Origin: an uncultured Acetatifactor sp.
GTDB lineage: Bacteria > Bacillota > Clostridia > Lachnospirales > Lachnospiraceae
Length of the DNA: 64,000 nucleotides
Assembly (NCBI GenBank): GCA_947630715.1
Contig: CANRIP010000006.1
Span: 33,694 to 97,693, forward strand
Direction: 5' to 3'
Under the pieces are notes generated by a model. It ran no database searches, was not told where the DNA came from, and was given only the letters and a program-made list of their open reading frames with translations. This document shows positions 8,441 through 16,354 of the stretch, piece by piece (within the stretch, counting starts at the first letter, position 1; each line of letters starts with the position of its first letter). The position numbers were made by a program, and so were the translations under genes.

Positions 8441-8520
8441 AACAAAGAAGAACAAAGAAGAACAAAGAAGAACAAAGAAGAACAAAGAAGAACAAAGAAG
8501 AACAAAGAAGAACAAAGAAG
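8441..8520 (+). repeat. perfect 10-bp tandem repeat, eight copies
   Basis: The unit AACAAAGAAG is repeated eight times without a mismatch between spoIIIAF and spoIIIAG. A degenerate A/G-rich run (8380-8440) leads into it. Because the unit has no stop in any phase, all three forward frames are open and encode the same decapeptide cycle (NKEEQRRTKK); the reverse strand is also open. It is a minisatellite likely to vary in copy number. Confidence 0.97.
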
Positions 8521-8565
8521 AACAACACAACAAGAAAACTCTGGGTAAGGAGGCGGTGGAAATCC

Positions 8566-9225
8566 ATGAAAAAAGACTGGTTCGGGAAAAGGGACTGGCG
8601 CAAATGGCTGGAGGATCGGGGGGTAAAGAAATGGTTCCGCCGGGATAACCTGGTGATTCTGGTGCTGGCGGGGGTGTTTCTGTTCCTCATTGCCTGGCCC
8701 CAGGGCCGGGAACAGGACGAGAAGGAGGAAACGGAGAGCGCCCGGTCTGCCCTGCCGGAGCTGTTCCGGGAGGAAACGGAGAACGGGGACGGGGCGGCAT
8801 CGGCACAACAGGAGGGGTTCCTGGACGATGCGGCCTACGCGGCCTCCCTGGAGGAAGAACTGACGGAGATCCTGTCCCGGGTATCGGGAGTGGGGAACGT
8901 CCGGGTGATGATTACGTTAAGCTCCTCCAGCGAGCTGGTGGTGGAGCGGGAGCGCCCGGTAACCCGTTCCGACACGGAGGAGACGGATCAAAAGGGCGGC
9001 AGCCGGAAGGTGACGCAGACGGAGACGGGGGACGCGGTGATTTACCGCTCGGAAGGGACGGACAGCGTTCCTTATGTGATTAAAACCCTGCCTCCCAGAG
9101 TGGGGGGCGTGTTGGTGGTGGCGGAGGGCGCCGGAGACATTACGGTCCATAAAACGGTGACGGCCATTGTGCAGGCGCTGTTCGACGTGGAGCCCCACAA
9201 GATTTCCGTGGTGCGGATGAAGTGA
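8566..9225 (+). CDS. spoIIIAG: stage III sporulation protein AG
   Basis: The track ORF starts at 8086 inside spoIIIAF and runs through the tandem repeat. The ATG at 8566 with TAAGGAGG 11 bases upstream gives MKKDWFGKRDWRKW, the natural start, and a 219-residue product. It has one transmembrane helix (about residues 27-44) and an extracytoplasmic ring-building domain with the family motif ILSRVSGVGNVRVMITL. In B. subtilis SpoIIIAG forms a large ring in the intermembrane space. The 200-bp gap before it, filled by the repeat, is unusual for this tightly packed operon. Confidence 0.94.
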   Translation: MKKDWFGKRDWRKWLEDRGVKKWFRRDNLVILVLAGVFLFLIAWPQGREQDEKEETESARSALPELFREETENGDGAASAQQEGFLDDAAYAASLEEELTEILSRVSGVGNVRVMITLSSSSELVVERERPVTRSDTEETDQKGGSRKVTQTETGDAVIYRSEGTDSVPYVIKTLPPRVGGVLVVAEGAGDITVHKTVTAIVQALFDVEPHKISVVRMK

Positions 9226-9314
9226 GAAACCGCCTTATGAGCAACCTGTGCGCATATCCGAATCAGACAGCTCATACAATGAATTAGGAAAAACGTAAAA
9301 GAGGGGACAAATAA

Positions 9315-10070
9315 GTGAAAAACCTGATTAAAAAGAACCAACTGATGATAACGGCCCTTGCGATCATGATTGCGATCGCCGGGTATCTGCAATTTGCAGG
9401 GAATACGGCGGAAGAAGACTACCTGACGGTCAATGACAGTCTGGACTATACCTACGATGCCAGCCAGGCGGGTTCCGGAGACATTATTACCCAGGCCGAT
9501 ACTGCCGGGGTTTTAGATCTGACCGACGGAGATCTGGCAAACGCCGGCCTTTCGGATATTGAAAGCCTTGATTCGGAGCTGGAGGGAGAACAGGTGGATG
9601 ATTACCTGGATTCCGCCCAGGGGATGATCGAGGTGGAGTCGGACGAGACGGACGCGCTGGGAACGCCCCAGGAGGGAGAAATTCCCGGGGAAGCAGTTTT
9701 TACCGCCTCCGGGGACGTATCGGTGGTACTGACGGAGGCAAAGCTTTTGAGGGAGCAGACCCGCGCCAACAACCGGGACAGACTGCTGGAGATTATCAAC
9801 AGCGCGGAGTTAAGCGATGAGTCCAAGCAGGACGCGGTGAACAGTCTGATCCGCATGACGGAGATCGCGGAGAAGGAGGCGGCCGCGGAGATTCTTCTGG
9901 AGGCCAAAGGGTTTTCCGATGTGGTGGTCAGCATCAACGGCGACCAGGCGGACGTGGTGGTAAACGCCCAGCAGTTGGATGAGGCGATGCGGGCGCAGAT
10001 CGAGGACATCGTCAAAAGAAAAACCGATATCGCGGCGGAAAACATTATCATCAGCACGGTGGTCCGGTAG
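9315..10070 (+). CDS. spoIIIAH: stage III sporulation protein AH
   Basis: A 251-residue bitopic protein with one N-terminal helix (MITALAIMIAIAGYLQFAG) and a C-terminal YscJ/FliF-type ring-building domain (about residues 145-250, including LLEAKGFSDVVVSINGDQADVVV). In B. subtilis it binds SpoIIQ from the forespore side and completes the channel. Translation begins at a GTG with GAGGGG upstream. The middle region is acidic and low in conservation. It ends the spoIIIA operon. Confidence 0.95.
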   Translation: MKNLIKKNQLMITALAIMIAIAGYLQFAGNTAEEDYLTVNDSLDYTYDASQAGSGDIITQADTAGVLDLTDGDLANAGLSDIESLDSELEGEQVDDYLDSAQGMIEVESDETDALGTPQEGEIPGEAVFTASGDVSVVLTEAKLLREQTRANNRDRLLEIINSAELSDESKQDAVNSLIRMTEIAEKEAAAEILLEAKGFSDVVVSINGDQADVVVNAQQLDEAMRAQIEDIVKRKTDIAAENIIISTVVR

Positions 10071-10171
10071 TTTTTGAATCCAGTCCGCAATTTTCAGTAG
10101 GAATCCGGCGGGTTTTGTGGTACACTTTACATAGCGGTTTGAAAGAACGGTTGAAAGGATAAAAAAGATCG

Positions 10172-11341
10172 ATGAAACGAGTATTTCTGATTGTACTGGA
10201 CAGTTTTGGCATCGGCGGGATGGAGGACGCGGCTTCTTACGGTGACGAGAACGTAAACACCCTGAGAAGCGTGTCCTCAAGCCCGTATTTTCATCTGCCG
10301 AACCTGAAAAAACTGGGCCTGTTCCAGATTGAGGGCGTGGAAACGGGAGAGAAGGACGGCGAGCCTCTGGCGGTGAGAGCGCGGATGCGGGAGGCGTCCC
10401 GGGGAAAGGATACGACCGTGGGCCACTGGGAGATCGCCGGTATCTGTTCTCCCAATCCTCTGCCTACTTATCCGGAGGGGTTCCCGGAGGAGGTGCTTGC
10501 CCCTTTCCGGGAGAGAACGGGCAGGGGGACGCTTTGCAACCGCCCCTATTCCGGCACGGATGTGATCCGGGATTACGGGGACAGGCATAGGGAGACGGGG
10601 GATTTGATTGTCTATACCTCCGCGGACAGCGTGTTCCAGATCGCGGCTCATGAGGACGTGGTTCCCCTGGAGACGCTTTACCAGGACTGCCGTATCGCCA
10701 GGGAGATTCTTCAGGGCAAGCACGGCGTGGGGCGGGTGATCGCCAGACCCTTTACCGGCCCTTACGGCGGCCCCTACGTCAGAACGGCCCACCGCCACGA
10801 CTTTTCGCTGCTCCCGTCCAAACCCACCATGCTGGATCAACTGAAGGACGGGGGGAAGGACGTGATTGCTGTGGGAAAGATCCGGGATATTTTTGCGGGC
10901 AGGGGCATCACGGAAGCGGTGGCCACCGCCGGCAACCGGGAGGGAATGATGCAGACCCTTGCTTACCTGAACCGGGATTTTGAGGGGCTTTGCTTTGTGA
11001 ACCTGGTGGATTTTGATATGCTTTACGGACACAGAAGGGATGTGGACGGCTACGCAAAGGCGCTGGCCGAATTTGACGAATTTCTGCCGGAGATCATGGG
11101 GGCCATGAGAGAGGACGATCTTTTGATGCTGACGGCGGATCACGGCTGCGATCCCGCCTATGCCGCCACAACGGATCATACCCGGGAATACACGCCGTTT
11201 TTGATGTACGGCAGGAAAATCAGGCCCAAGGATCTGGGAACGCGGAAAACCTTTGCGGACATCGGGGCGACTGTGTTACAATATTTTGGTATAACGCCCG
11301 ACTTTATCGGGGAAGGTATGCTGGAGGAACAGAACGCATGA
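10172..11341 (+). CDS. deoB: phosphopentomutase
   Basis: A cytoplasmic enzyme of the alkaline phosphatase superfamily that interconverts (deoxy)ribose-1-phosphate and (deoxy)ribose-5-phosphate in nucleoside salvage. The 389-residue length is typical. Metal-site motifs are visible: VLDSFGIGG at the N-terminus, the phospho-Thr region GKDTTVGHWE, and C-terminal LTADHGCDP and TTDHTREYTP. AAAGGA lies 12 bases before the ATG. The last bases overlap prfC by four (ATGA), so the two are translationally coupled, an uncommon pairing. Confidence 0.95.
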   Translation: MKRVFLIVLDSFGIGGMEDAASYGDENVNTLRSVSSSPYFHLPNLKKLGLFQIEGVETGEKDGEPLAVRARMREASRGKDTTVGHWEIAGICSPNPLPTYPEGFPEEVLAPFRERTGRGTLCNRPYSGTDVIRDYGDRHRETGDLIVYTSADSVFQIAAHEDVVPLETLYQDCRIAREILQGKHGVGRVIARPFTGPYGGPYVRTAHRHDFSLLPSKPTMLDQLKDGGKDVIAVGKIRDIFAGRGITEAVATAGNREGMMQTLAYLNRDFEGLCFVNLVDFDMLYGHRRDVDGYAKALAEFDEFLPEIMGAMREDDLLMLTADHGCDPAYAATTDHTREYTPFLMYGRKIRPKDLGTRKTFADIGATVLQYFGITPDFIGEGMLEEQNA

Positions 11342-12939
11342 ACAACTACACGGAAGAAATCAACCGCCGCCGCACCTTTGCCATTATCTCCCACCCGGAC
11401 GCGGGAAAGACCACCCTCACAGAGAAGTTTCTCCTGTACGGGGGAGCCATCAACCTGGCGGGCAGCGTCAAGGGAAAGGCAACCGCCAGACACGCGGTTT
11501 CCGACTGGATGGGAATTGAGAAGGAGAGAGGGATTTCCGTCACCTCCTCGGTGCTGCAGTTCGAGTACGGCGGTTACTGCATCAATATTTTGGACACGCC
11601 GGGGCACCAGGACTTTTCCGAGGACACCTACCGTACGCTGATGGCGGCGGATTCCGCGGTGATGGTGATCGACGCCTCCAAGGGCGTGGAGGCGCAGACC
11701 AGAAAGCTGTTCAAAGTCTGCGTGATGCGCCGGATCCCCATTTTCACCTTTATCAATAAGATGGATCGGGACGCCAGGGACACCTTTGAGCTGCTGGATG
11801 ATATCGAGAATGAGCTTGGCATCGCCACCTGTCCCGTGAACTGGCCCATCGGCTCCGGGAAAGGCTTTCAGGGAGTCTATGACAGAGAGACGAAATGTGT
11901 GATCTGTTATTCCGATACGGAAAAGGGGACGAAGGAGGGCGTGGCCACGCAGATCCCCGCCGCGGATGAGGAAAAGCTGCGGGAAACCATCGGCCCTGCC
12001 GCGGCGGACAAGCTCCTGGAGGAAGTGGAGCTTTTGGACGGCGCCGGCGCGGAATTCGATCTGGAGCTGGTACACAGGGGAGAGCTGACGCCGGTGTGTT
12101 TTGGGTCCGCCCTCACCAATTTTGGCGTGGAGATTTTTTTACAGCATTTTCTCCGCATGACCACCGTTCCCCTGCCCAGAAAAGCGGACATCGGCCTGAT
12201 CGATCCGGTGGAGAACCGGTTCAGCGCTTTTGTGTTTAAGATTCAGGCCAATATGAACAAGGCGCACCGGGACAGGGTGGCGTTTCTGCGGATCTGCTCC
12301 GGCCGGTTTGACGCGCAGATGGAGGTCAGGCATGTGCAGGGCGGCAAGATCATGCGGCTTTCCCAGCCTCAGCAGATTCTGGCGGACGAGAGGAAAATTC
12401 TGACGGAAGCCTACGCGGGGGATATTATCGGCGTTTTTGACCCGGGGATCTTTTCCATCGGGGATACGGTCTGCACCCCCGGGGAAAATTTCCGCTATGA
12501 GGGCATTCCCACCTTTGCGCCGGAGCATTTTGCCCGGGTGCGGCAGATGGATACCATGAAACGGAAACAGTTTGTGAAGGGAATCCAGCAGATCGCCCAG
12601 GAGGGCGCCATCCAGATTTTCCAGGAGTTTAACACGGGCCTGGAGGAAATCATCGTGGGCGTGGTGGGCGTTTTGCAGTTTGACGTGCTGAAATACCGGC
12701 TGGAGAACGAATATAACGTGGAGATCAAGCTGGAAACCCTGCCCTATGAGCATATCCGCTGGATCGCGAACAAGGATCAGGTGGACGTGTCCAGGCTTTC
12801 CGGGACATCCGATATGAAGAAGGTGAAGGACATGAAGGGGAACCCCCTGCTTTTGTTTGTGAACCCGTGGAGCATCGGCATGACGGCGGAACGGAATCCG
12901 GGGCTTGTTTTGACGGAATTCTGCGTCAATCAGGAGTAA
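11338..12939 (+). CDS. prfC: peptide chain release factor 3
   Basis: A 533-residue translational GTPase that recycles RF1/RF2 after termination. G1 is SHPDAGKTTLTEKFL, G3 is DTPGHQDFSEDTYRTL and G4 is NKMDRD, all in the RF3 form. The GSVKGK and HAVSDWMGIEKERGISVTSS stretches distinguish it from EF-G. It starts within the stop of deoB. It separates spoIIIA-deoB from the Asp23-nusB run, a place where other clostridia usually have no such genes. Confidence 0.96.
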   Translation: MNNYTEEINRRRTFAIISHPDAGKTTLTEKFLLYGGAINLAGSVKGKATARHAVSDWMGIEKERGISVTSSVLQFEYGGYCINILDTPGHQDFSEDTYRTLMAADSAVMVIDASKGVEAQTRKLFKVCVMRRIPIFTFINKMDRDARDTFELLDDIENELGIATCPVNWPIGSGKGFQGVYDRETKCVICYSDTEKGTKEGVATQIPAADEEKLRETIGPAAADKLLEEVELLDGAGAEFDLELVHRGELTPVCFGSALTNFGVEIFLQHFLRMTTVPLPRKADIGLIDPVENRFSAFVFKIQANMNKAHRDRVAFLRICSGRFDAQMEVRHVQGGKIMRLSQPQQILADERKILTEAYAGDIIGVFDPGIFSIGDTVCTPGENFRYEGIPTFAPEHFARVRQMDTMKRKQFVKGIQQIAQEGAIQIFQEFNTGLEEIIVGVVGVLQFDVLKYRLENEYNVEIKLETLPYEHIRWIANKDQVDVSRLSGTSDMKKVKDMKGNPLLLFVNPWSIGMTAERNPGLVLTEFCVNQE

Positions 12940-12995
12940 ACGGGGAAGGTTCCCCGGGGCTGATCCGGAATGCGCCGGTCAACCTGACATTTTGG

Positions 12996-13025
12996 GTGAC
13001 AAATCGGCGGCGGATATGGTATACT
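12996..13025 (+). promoter_or_regulatory. sigma-A-type promoter for Asp23-nusB
   Basis: GTGACA at 12996-13001 and TATACT at 13020-13025 are 18 bases apart, about 48 bases before the Asp23-family start. Confidence 0.6.
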
Positions 13026-13073
13026 TACCAGAGGGTGTTTTTTGCGGACGATCAGGGAAAGGAGCATGGAAAA

Positions 13074-13493
13074 ATGGGAAAGAGAGAAGACAGGAAAGCG
13101 TTGGGAATCTCTGAGGCGCTTTCAGGGGAAGGACGCGGCGTGGTGCTGAAGGAGGAAAAGGACGTGGGAACGGTTCAGATCGCCGACGATGTGGTGGCCA
13201 TGATCGCTTCCCTTGCCACCACGGAGGTGGAGGGCGTAAGCGCCATGGCGGGAAATATTACCAATGAGCTGATGAGCCGGGTGGGCGTGAAAAAATTGAC
13301 CAGAGGGGTCAAGGTGGACGTGCTGGAGGGCAATGTGACTGTGGATCTGGCGGTCACCATGGAATACGGCTATAATATTCCGGCTACCTGCCGACAGGTG
13401 CAGGCCAAGGTGAAGGCGGCCATCGAGAACATGACGGGGCTTACCTGTACGGACGTCAATATCCGCATTATGGGCGTCAAGGTAAAGGCCTGA
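13074..13493 (+). CDS. Asp23/Gls24-family envelope stress protein
   Basis: The track ORF is extended backward into prfC; the natural start is the ATG at 13074 (MGKREDRKALG), with AAAGGAG nine bases upstream, giving 139 residues. The protein carries the whole Asp23 domain: VQIADDVVAMIASLATTEVEGV near residues 40-60, then VDVLEGNVTVDLAVTMEYG and a C-terminal VNIRIMGVKV. Members associate with the cell envelope or respond to stress; in clostridia a copy stands directly before nusB, as here. The exact function is not known. Confidence 0.9.
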   Translation: MGKREDRKALGISEALSGEGRGVVLKEEKDVGTVQIADDVVAMIASLATTEVEGVSAMAGNITNELMSRVGVKKLTRGVKVDVLEGNVTVDLAVTMEYGYNIPATCRQVQAKVKAAIENMTGLTCTDVNIRIMGVKVKA

Positions 13494-13524
13494 ACAAAAA
13501 CAGCAGAAGGAAATACAGGCGCAA

Positions 13525-13935
13525 ATGGGAAGACATGAACAGAGGGAACAGGTATTTCTGCTTTTATTCCGCGAGGCTTTTTACGATCCGGCGGATCTGC
13601 CGGATCAGGTTAAGCTGTTTCTGAACGAGAGCGAAATTCTGAGGGATCCGAAGGACCGGGAGTATGTCCGTGCCAGGTTTGAGGCGGTTATGGAGCGGCT
13701 GGAAACCATCGACCGGCTGATCAATGACAACACCCAGGGCTGGGATACCCACCGGATCGGGAAAGTGGAGCTGGCGGTTCTTCGTCTGGCCGTGTATGAG
13801 CTTCGGTTCGACGATGATATTCCCGCCGGGGTGGCCATCAACGAGGCGGTGGAAATCGCCAAAAAATACGGGCAGGACAACGCCGGCGGATTCGTCAACG
13901 CTATCCTGGCCAAAATACTGAAACTGGGTGATTGA
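13525..13935 (+). CDS. nusB: transcription antitermination factor NusB
   Basis: A 136-residue all-helical RNA-binding protein that joins NusE/S10 in the antitermination complex of rRNA operons. Typical blocks are EQVFLLLFREAFY, RIGKVELAVLRLAVYEL and VAINEAVEIAKKYGQDNAGGFVNAIL. It overlaps xseA by eight bases. Confidence 0.95.
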   Translation: MGRHEQREQVFLLLFREAFYDPADLPDQVKLFLNESEILRDPKDREYVRARFEAVMERLETIDRLINDNTQGWDTHRIGKVELAVLRLAVYELRFDDDIPAGVAINEAVEIAKKYGQDNAGGFVNAILAKILKLGD

Positions 13936-15136
13936 GATTCCAAACGCATATACGGTTTCACAACTGAATTCCTATATCAAAAATATGTTCACACAGGACT
14001 ATCTGCTGCGGAGCCTTTTTGTCAAAGGAGAGGTCAGCAACTGCAAATATCATCCCTCGGGACATATTTATTTTACGTTAAAGGACCCTAAGGGTACAAT
14101 TAGCTGCGTGATGTTCGCAGGCAGCCGTTCGGGTCTTTCTTTTCGTTTGTCGGAGGGGCAGCAGGTGGTGGTGGGCGGCTCCGTGGACGTGTACGAGAGA
14201 GGCGGCAGCTATCAGCTCTACGCCAGGCAGATCGTCCTGGACGGGAACGGCCTGCTCTATGAAAAATATGAACAGTTGAAACGCGAGCTGGAAGAAACCG
14301 GTATGTTTGCCAAAGAGTATAAAAAGCCCATCCCCCGTTATATCCGGACGCTGGGCGTTGTGACCGCGCTCACAGGCGCGGCGGTCAGGGACATTATCCA
14401 GATCGCGGGGAGGCGCAACCCCTATGTGCAGATCATTCTCTATCCCGCCGCCGTTCAGGGAGCCGACGCGGTGCCGGACATTGTGAACGGGATCCGCGCC
14501 CTGGAGCGGCTGGGAGTGGATGTGATGATCGTGGGGCGGGGCGGAGGCTCCATCGAGGATCTGTGGGCTTTTAACGAGCGGGAGGTGGCGGAGGCGGTGT
14601 TCCAGTGCAGCGTGCCGGTGATTTCGGCCGTGGGACATGAGACGGACACCACCATTGTGGATTTTGTGGCGGATCTGCGCGCACCCACGCCCTCCGCGGC
14701 CGCGGAGCTGGCGGTGACGGATATCCGGGAGATTCTGCGGGAGCTTTCCGCATACCGGGAGGCTTTAAACACGTCCATGGGGAACATCCTGCGCAAGCTG
14801 CGGGAGACGGCTGACAAAAAGGCTCTCCGCCTGAAAGCCGTAAGCCCTGGGGCGGGGATTCGGGAGAACAGAATGCGCGCCCTGTCCGCGGAGGAAAGGC
14901 TGCGCTCCCGGATGGAGCGGCTGATCCAGGGCAGACGGAACCGGCTGGCGGTATATATCGAGCGGATCAGGGGCCTGTCCCCCCTGGAAAAGCTAAACAG
15001 CGGATACGCCTTCGTCTCCGACGAAAGCGGCGCGAACATCCGGTCCGTAAGCCAGGCGCAGCCGGGAAAGCTGTTGACGGTCCAGGTGCGGGACGGAAGG
15101 ATTCTGGCCAGGGCGGAACAGGTGCTGCCGGACTGA
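13928..15136 (+). CDS. xseA: exodeoxyribonuclease VII large subunit
   Basis: The 402-residue catalytic subunit of ExoVII, which degrades single-stranded DNA to short oligonucleotides. An N-terminal OB-fold (YTVSQLNSYIKNMF to about residue 100) is followed by the catalytic core with GVVTALTGAAVRDI, IVGRGGGSIEDLWAFNE and SAVGHETDTTIVDFVADLRAPTPSAAAE, then the coiled-coil and C-terminal strand. The start is a GTG inside the end of nusB, so translation is probably coupled. xseB follows 66 bases later. Confidence 0.96.
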   Translation: MIEIPNAYTVSQLNSYIKNMFTQDYLLRSLFVKGEVSNCKYHPSGHIYFTLKDPKGTISCVMFAGSRSGLSFRLSEGQQVVVGGSVDVYERGGSYQLYARQIVLDGNGLLYEKYEQLKRELEETGMFAKEYKKPIPRYIRTLGVVTALTGAAVRDIIQIAGRRNPYVQIILYPAAVQGADAVPDIVNGIRALERLGVDVMIVGRGGGSIEDLWAFNEREVAEAVFQCSVPVISAVGHETDTTIVDFVADLRAPTPSAAAELAVTDIREILRELSAYREALNTSMGNILRKLRETADKKALRLKAVSPGAGIRENRMRALSAEERLRSRMERLIQGRRNRLAVYIERIRGLSPLEKLNSGYAFVSDESGANIRSVSQAQPGKLLTVQVRDGRILARAEQVLPD

Positions 15137-15202
15137 CGGCCGGAAAGCGGGGCCCACACACAGCAAAGGCGCGGTAGGCAGTCAAACCGGGAAAGAGGAA
15201 AT

Positions 15203-15442
15203 ATGAGCGAAGAAGGACGGCAGGAATGGAATCTGGAGGAAAATTTTGAACGGCTGGACCAGGTGATCGGGCGTCTGGAGAAGGAGGATCTTTCTCTGGA
15301 GGATGCCTTCCGGGAGTACGCCCTCGGCATGGAAATCCTGAAACAGTGCAGCGGGCAGATCGACAGAGTGGAAAAACAGGTTCTTAAGCTGAGCGAATCC
15401 GGAGAACTGGAGGAAATGGACCATGGAGAAACAGGAGTTTGA
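15203..15442 (+). CDS. xseB: exodeoxyribonuclease VII small subunit
   Basis: A 79-residue helical protein that coats the XseA coiled coil. The family motif FERLDQVIGRLEKEDLSLED followed by REYALGMEILKQC is present. GAAAGAGGAA precedes the ATG. It overlaps the next gene, ispA, by 20 bases. Confidence 0.94.
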   Translation: MSEEGRQEWNLEENFERLDQVIGRLEKEDLSLEDAFREYALGMEILKQCSGQIDRVEKQVLKLSESGELEEMDHGETGV

Positions 15443-16343
15443 CAGTCTGCTTCAGGCCAAAACGGAGGAAATCGACCGGATCATAGGAAAATTCCTTCCC
15501 AGGGAAGAAGGCTGGCAGAAAACATTGATTCAGGCAATGAATTACAGCGTCCTGGCGGGCGGGAAACGCCTGCGGCCCATGCTGATGCTGGAAACGTACC
15601 GGATGCTTGGGGGAAGGGGAACGGAAATCCAGCCCTTTCTGGCGGCCATTGAGATGATCCACACCTATTCCCTGGTGCATGACGATCTTCCGGCCATGGA
15701 TAACGACGAGTACCGCAGAGGGCGTGAGACCACCTGGAAGGTATACGGCGAGGCCGGGGCGATTCTGGCGGGGGACGGACTGTTGAATCTGGCGTTCGAG
15801 ACGGCGGCCGGCGCCTTTGCGTTGGTGGACCGGGGCGATCCGGCGGCGCTTGCGCGGGTTGCGGACGCGCTTTTGCTGCTGGCCCAAAAGGCCGGTTATC
15901 AGGGAATGATCGGGGGCCAGAGCGTGGATGTGGAGGCGGAGGGCAGGAAGGAGCCTGTGACGGAGGCCCAGTTAAATTATATCCACCGGTGCAAGACGGG
16001 GGCGCTGATCGTGGCCTCCATGCAGGTGGGAGGCATTCTGGCCGGCGCGGACGGGGAAACCCTGCGGACGCTGGAACAGTGCGCCGAGGATGTGGGAATG
16101 GCTTTTCAGATCCGGGACGATATTCTGGATGTGTCGGGAGACAGCAGGGAGCTGGGGAAACCTGTGGGAAGCGATGAAGAAAACCACAAGCAGACCTATG
16201 TGACCTTTTATGGACTGGAGGAAGCCGGGAGACTGGTGGAAACGCTGTCGGAGGAAGCCGTGAACACCTATCTGCGGATCATGAAGGGAGATCATGAGTT
16301 TCTGGATCATCTGATTCTCATGCTGGCGGGAAGACGTAAATAG
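15423..16343 (+). CDS. ispA: polyprenyl (farnesyl/geranyl) diphosphate synthase
   Basis: A 306-residue trans-prenyltransferase that condenses DMAPP with IPP to make C10-C15 (possibly C20) diphosphates for undecaprenyl and quinone-type lipids. The first Asp-rich motif is DDLPAMDNDEYRRG and the second is FQIRDDILDVSGD; GGKRLRPMLML is the substrate-binding stretch. It sits directly before dxs, which makes the upstream precursor, so the two form an isoprenoid unit. Confidence 0.93.
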   Translation: MEKQEFDSLLQAKTEEIDRIIGKFLPREEGWQKTLIQAMNYSVLAGGKRLRPMLMLETYRMLGGRGTEIQPFLAAIEMIHTYSLVHDDLPAMDNDEYRRGRETTWKVYGEAGAILAGDGLLNLAFETAAGAFALVDRGDPAALARVADALLLLAQKAGYQGMIGGQSVDVEAEGRKEPVTEAQLNYIHRCKTGALIVASMQVGGILAGADGETLRTLEQCAEDVGMAFQIRDDILDVSGDSRELGKPVGSDEENHKQTYVTFYGLEEAGRLVETLSEEAVNTYLRIMKGDHEFLDHLILMLAGRRK

Positions 16344-16354
16344 AGGATAAATTT

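Noticed and set aside
8441-8520. CRISPR-like array
   Set aside because: The 10-bp units are directly adjacent with no spacers and no cas genes are present, so it is a simple minisatellite.
8207-8808. Long minus-strand ORFs encoding Phe/Leu/Ser-rich 'membrane' proteins over the tandem repeat
   Set aside because: They are the reverse reading of the AACAAAGAAG repeat, whose unit has no stop codon on either strand. They overlap spoIIIAF and spoIIIAG antisense and have no ribosome binding site.
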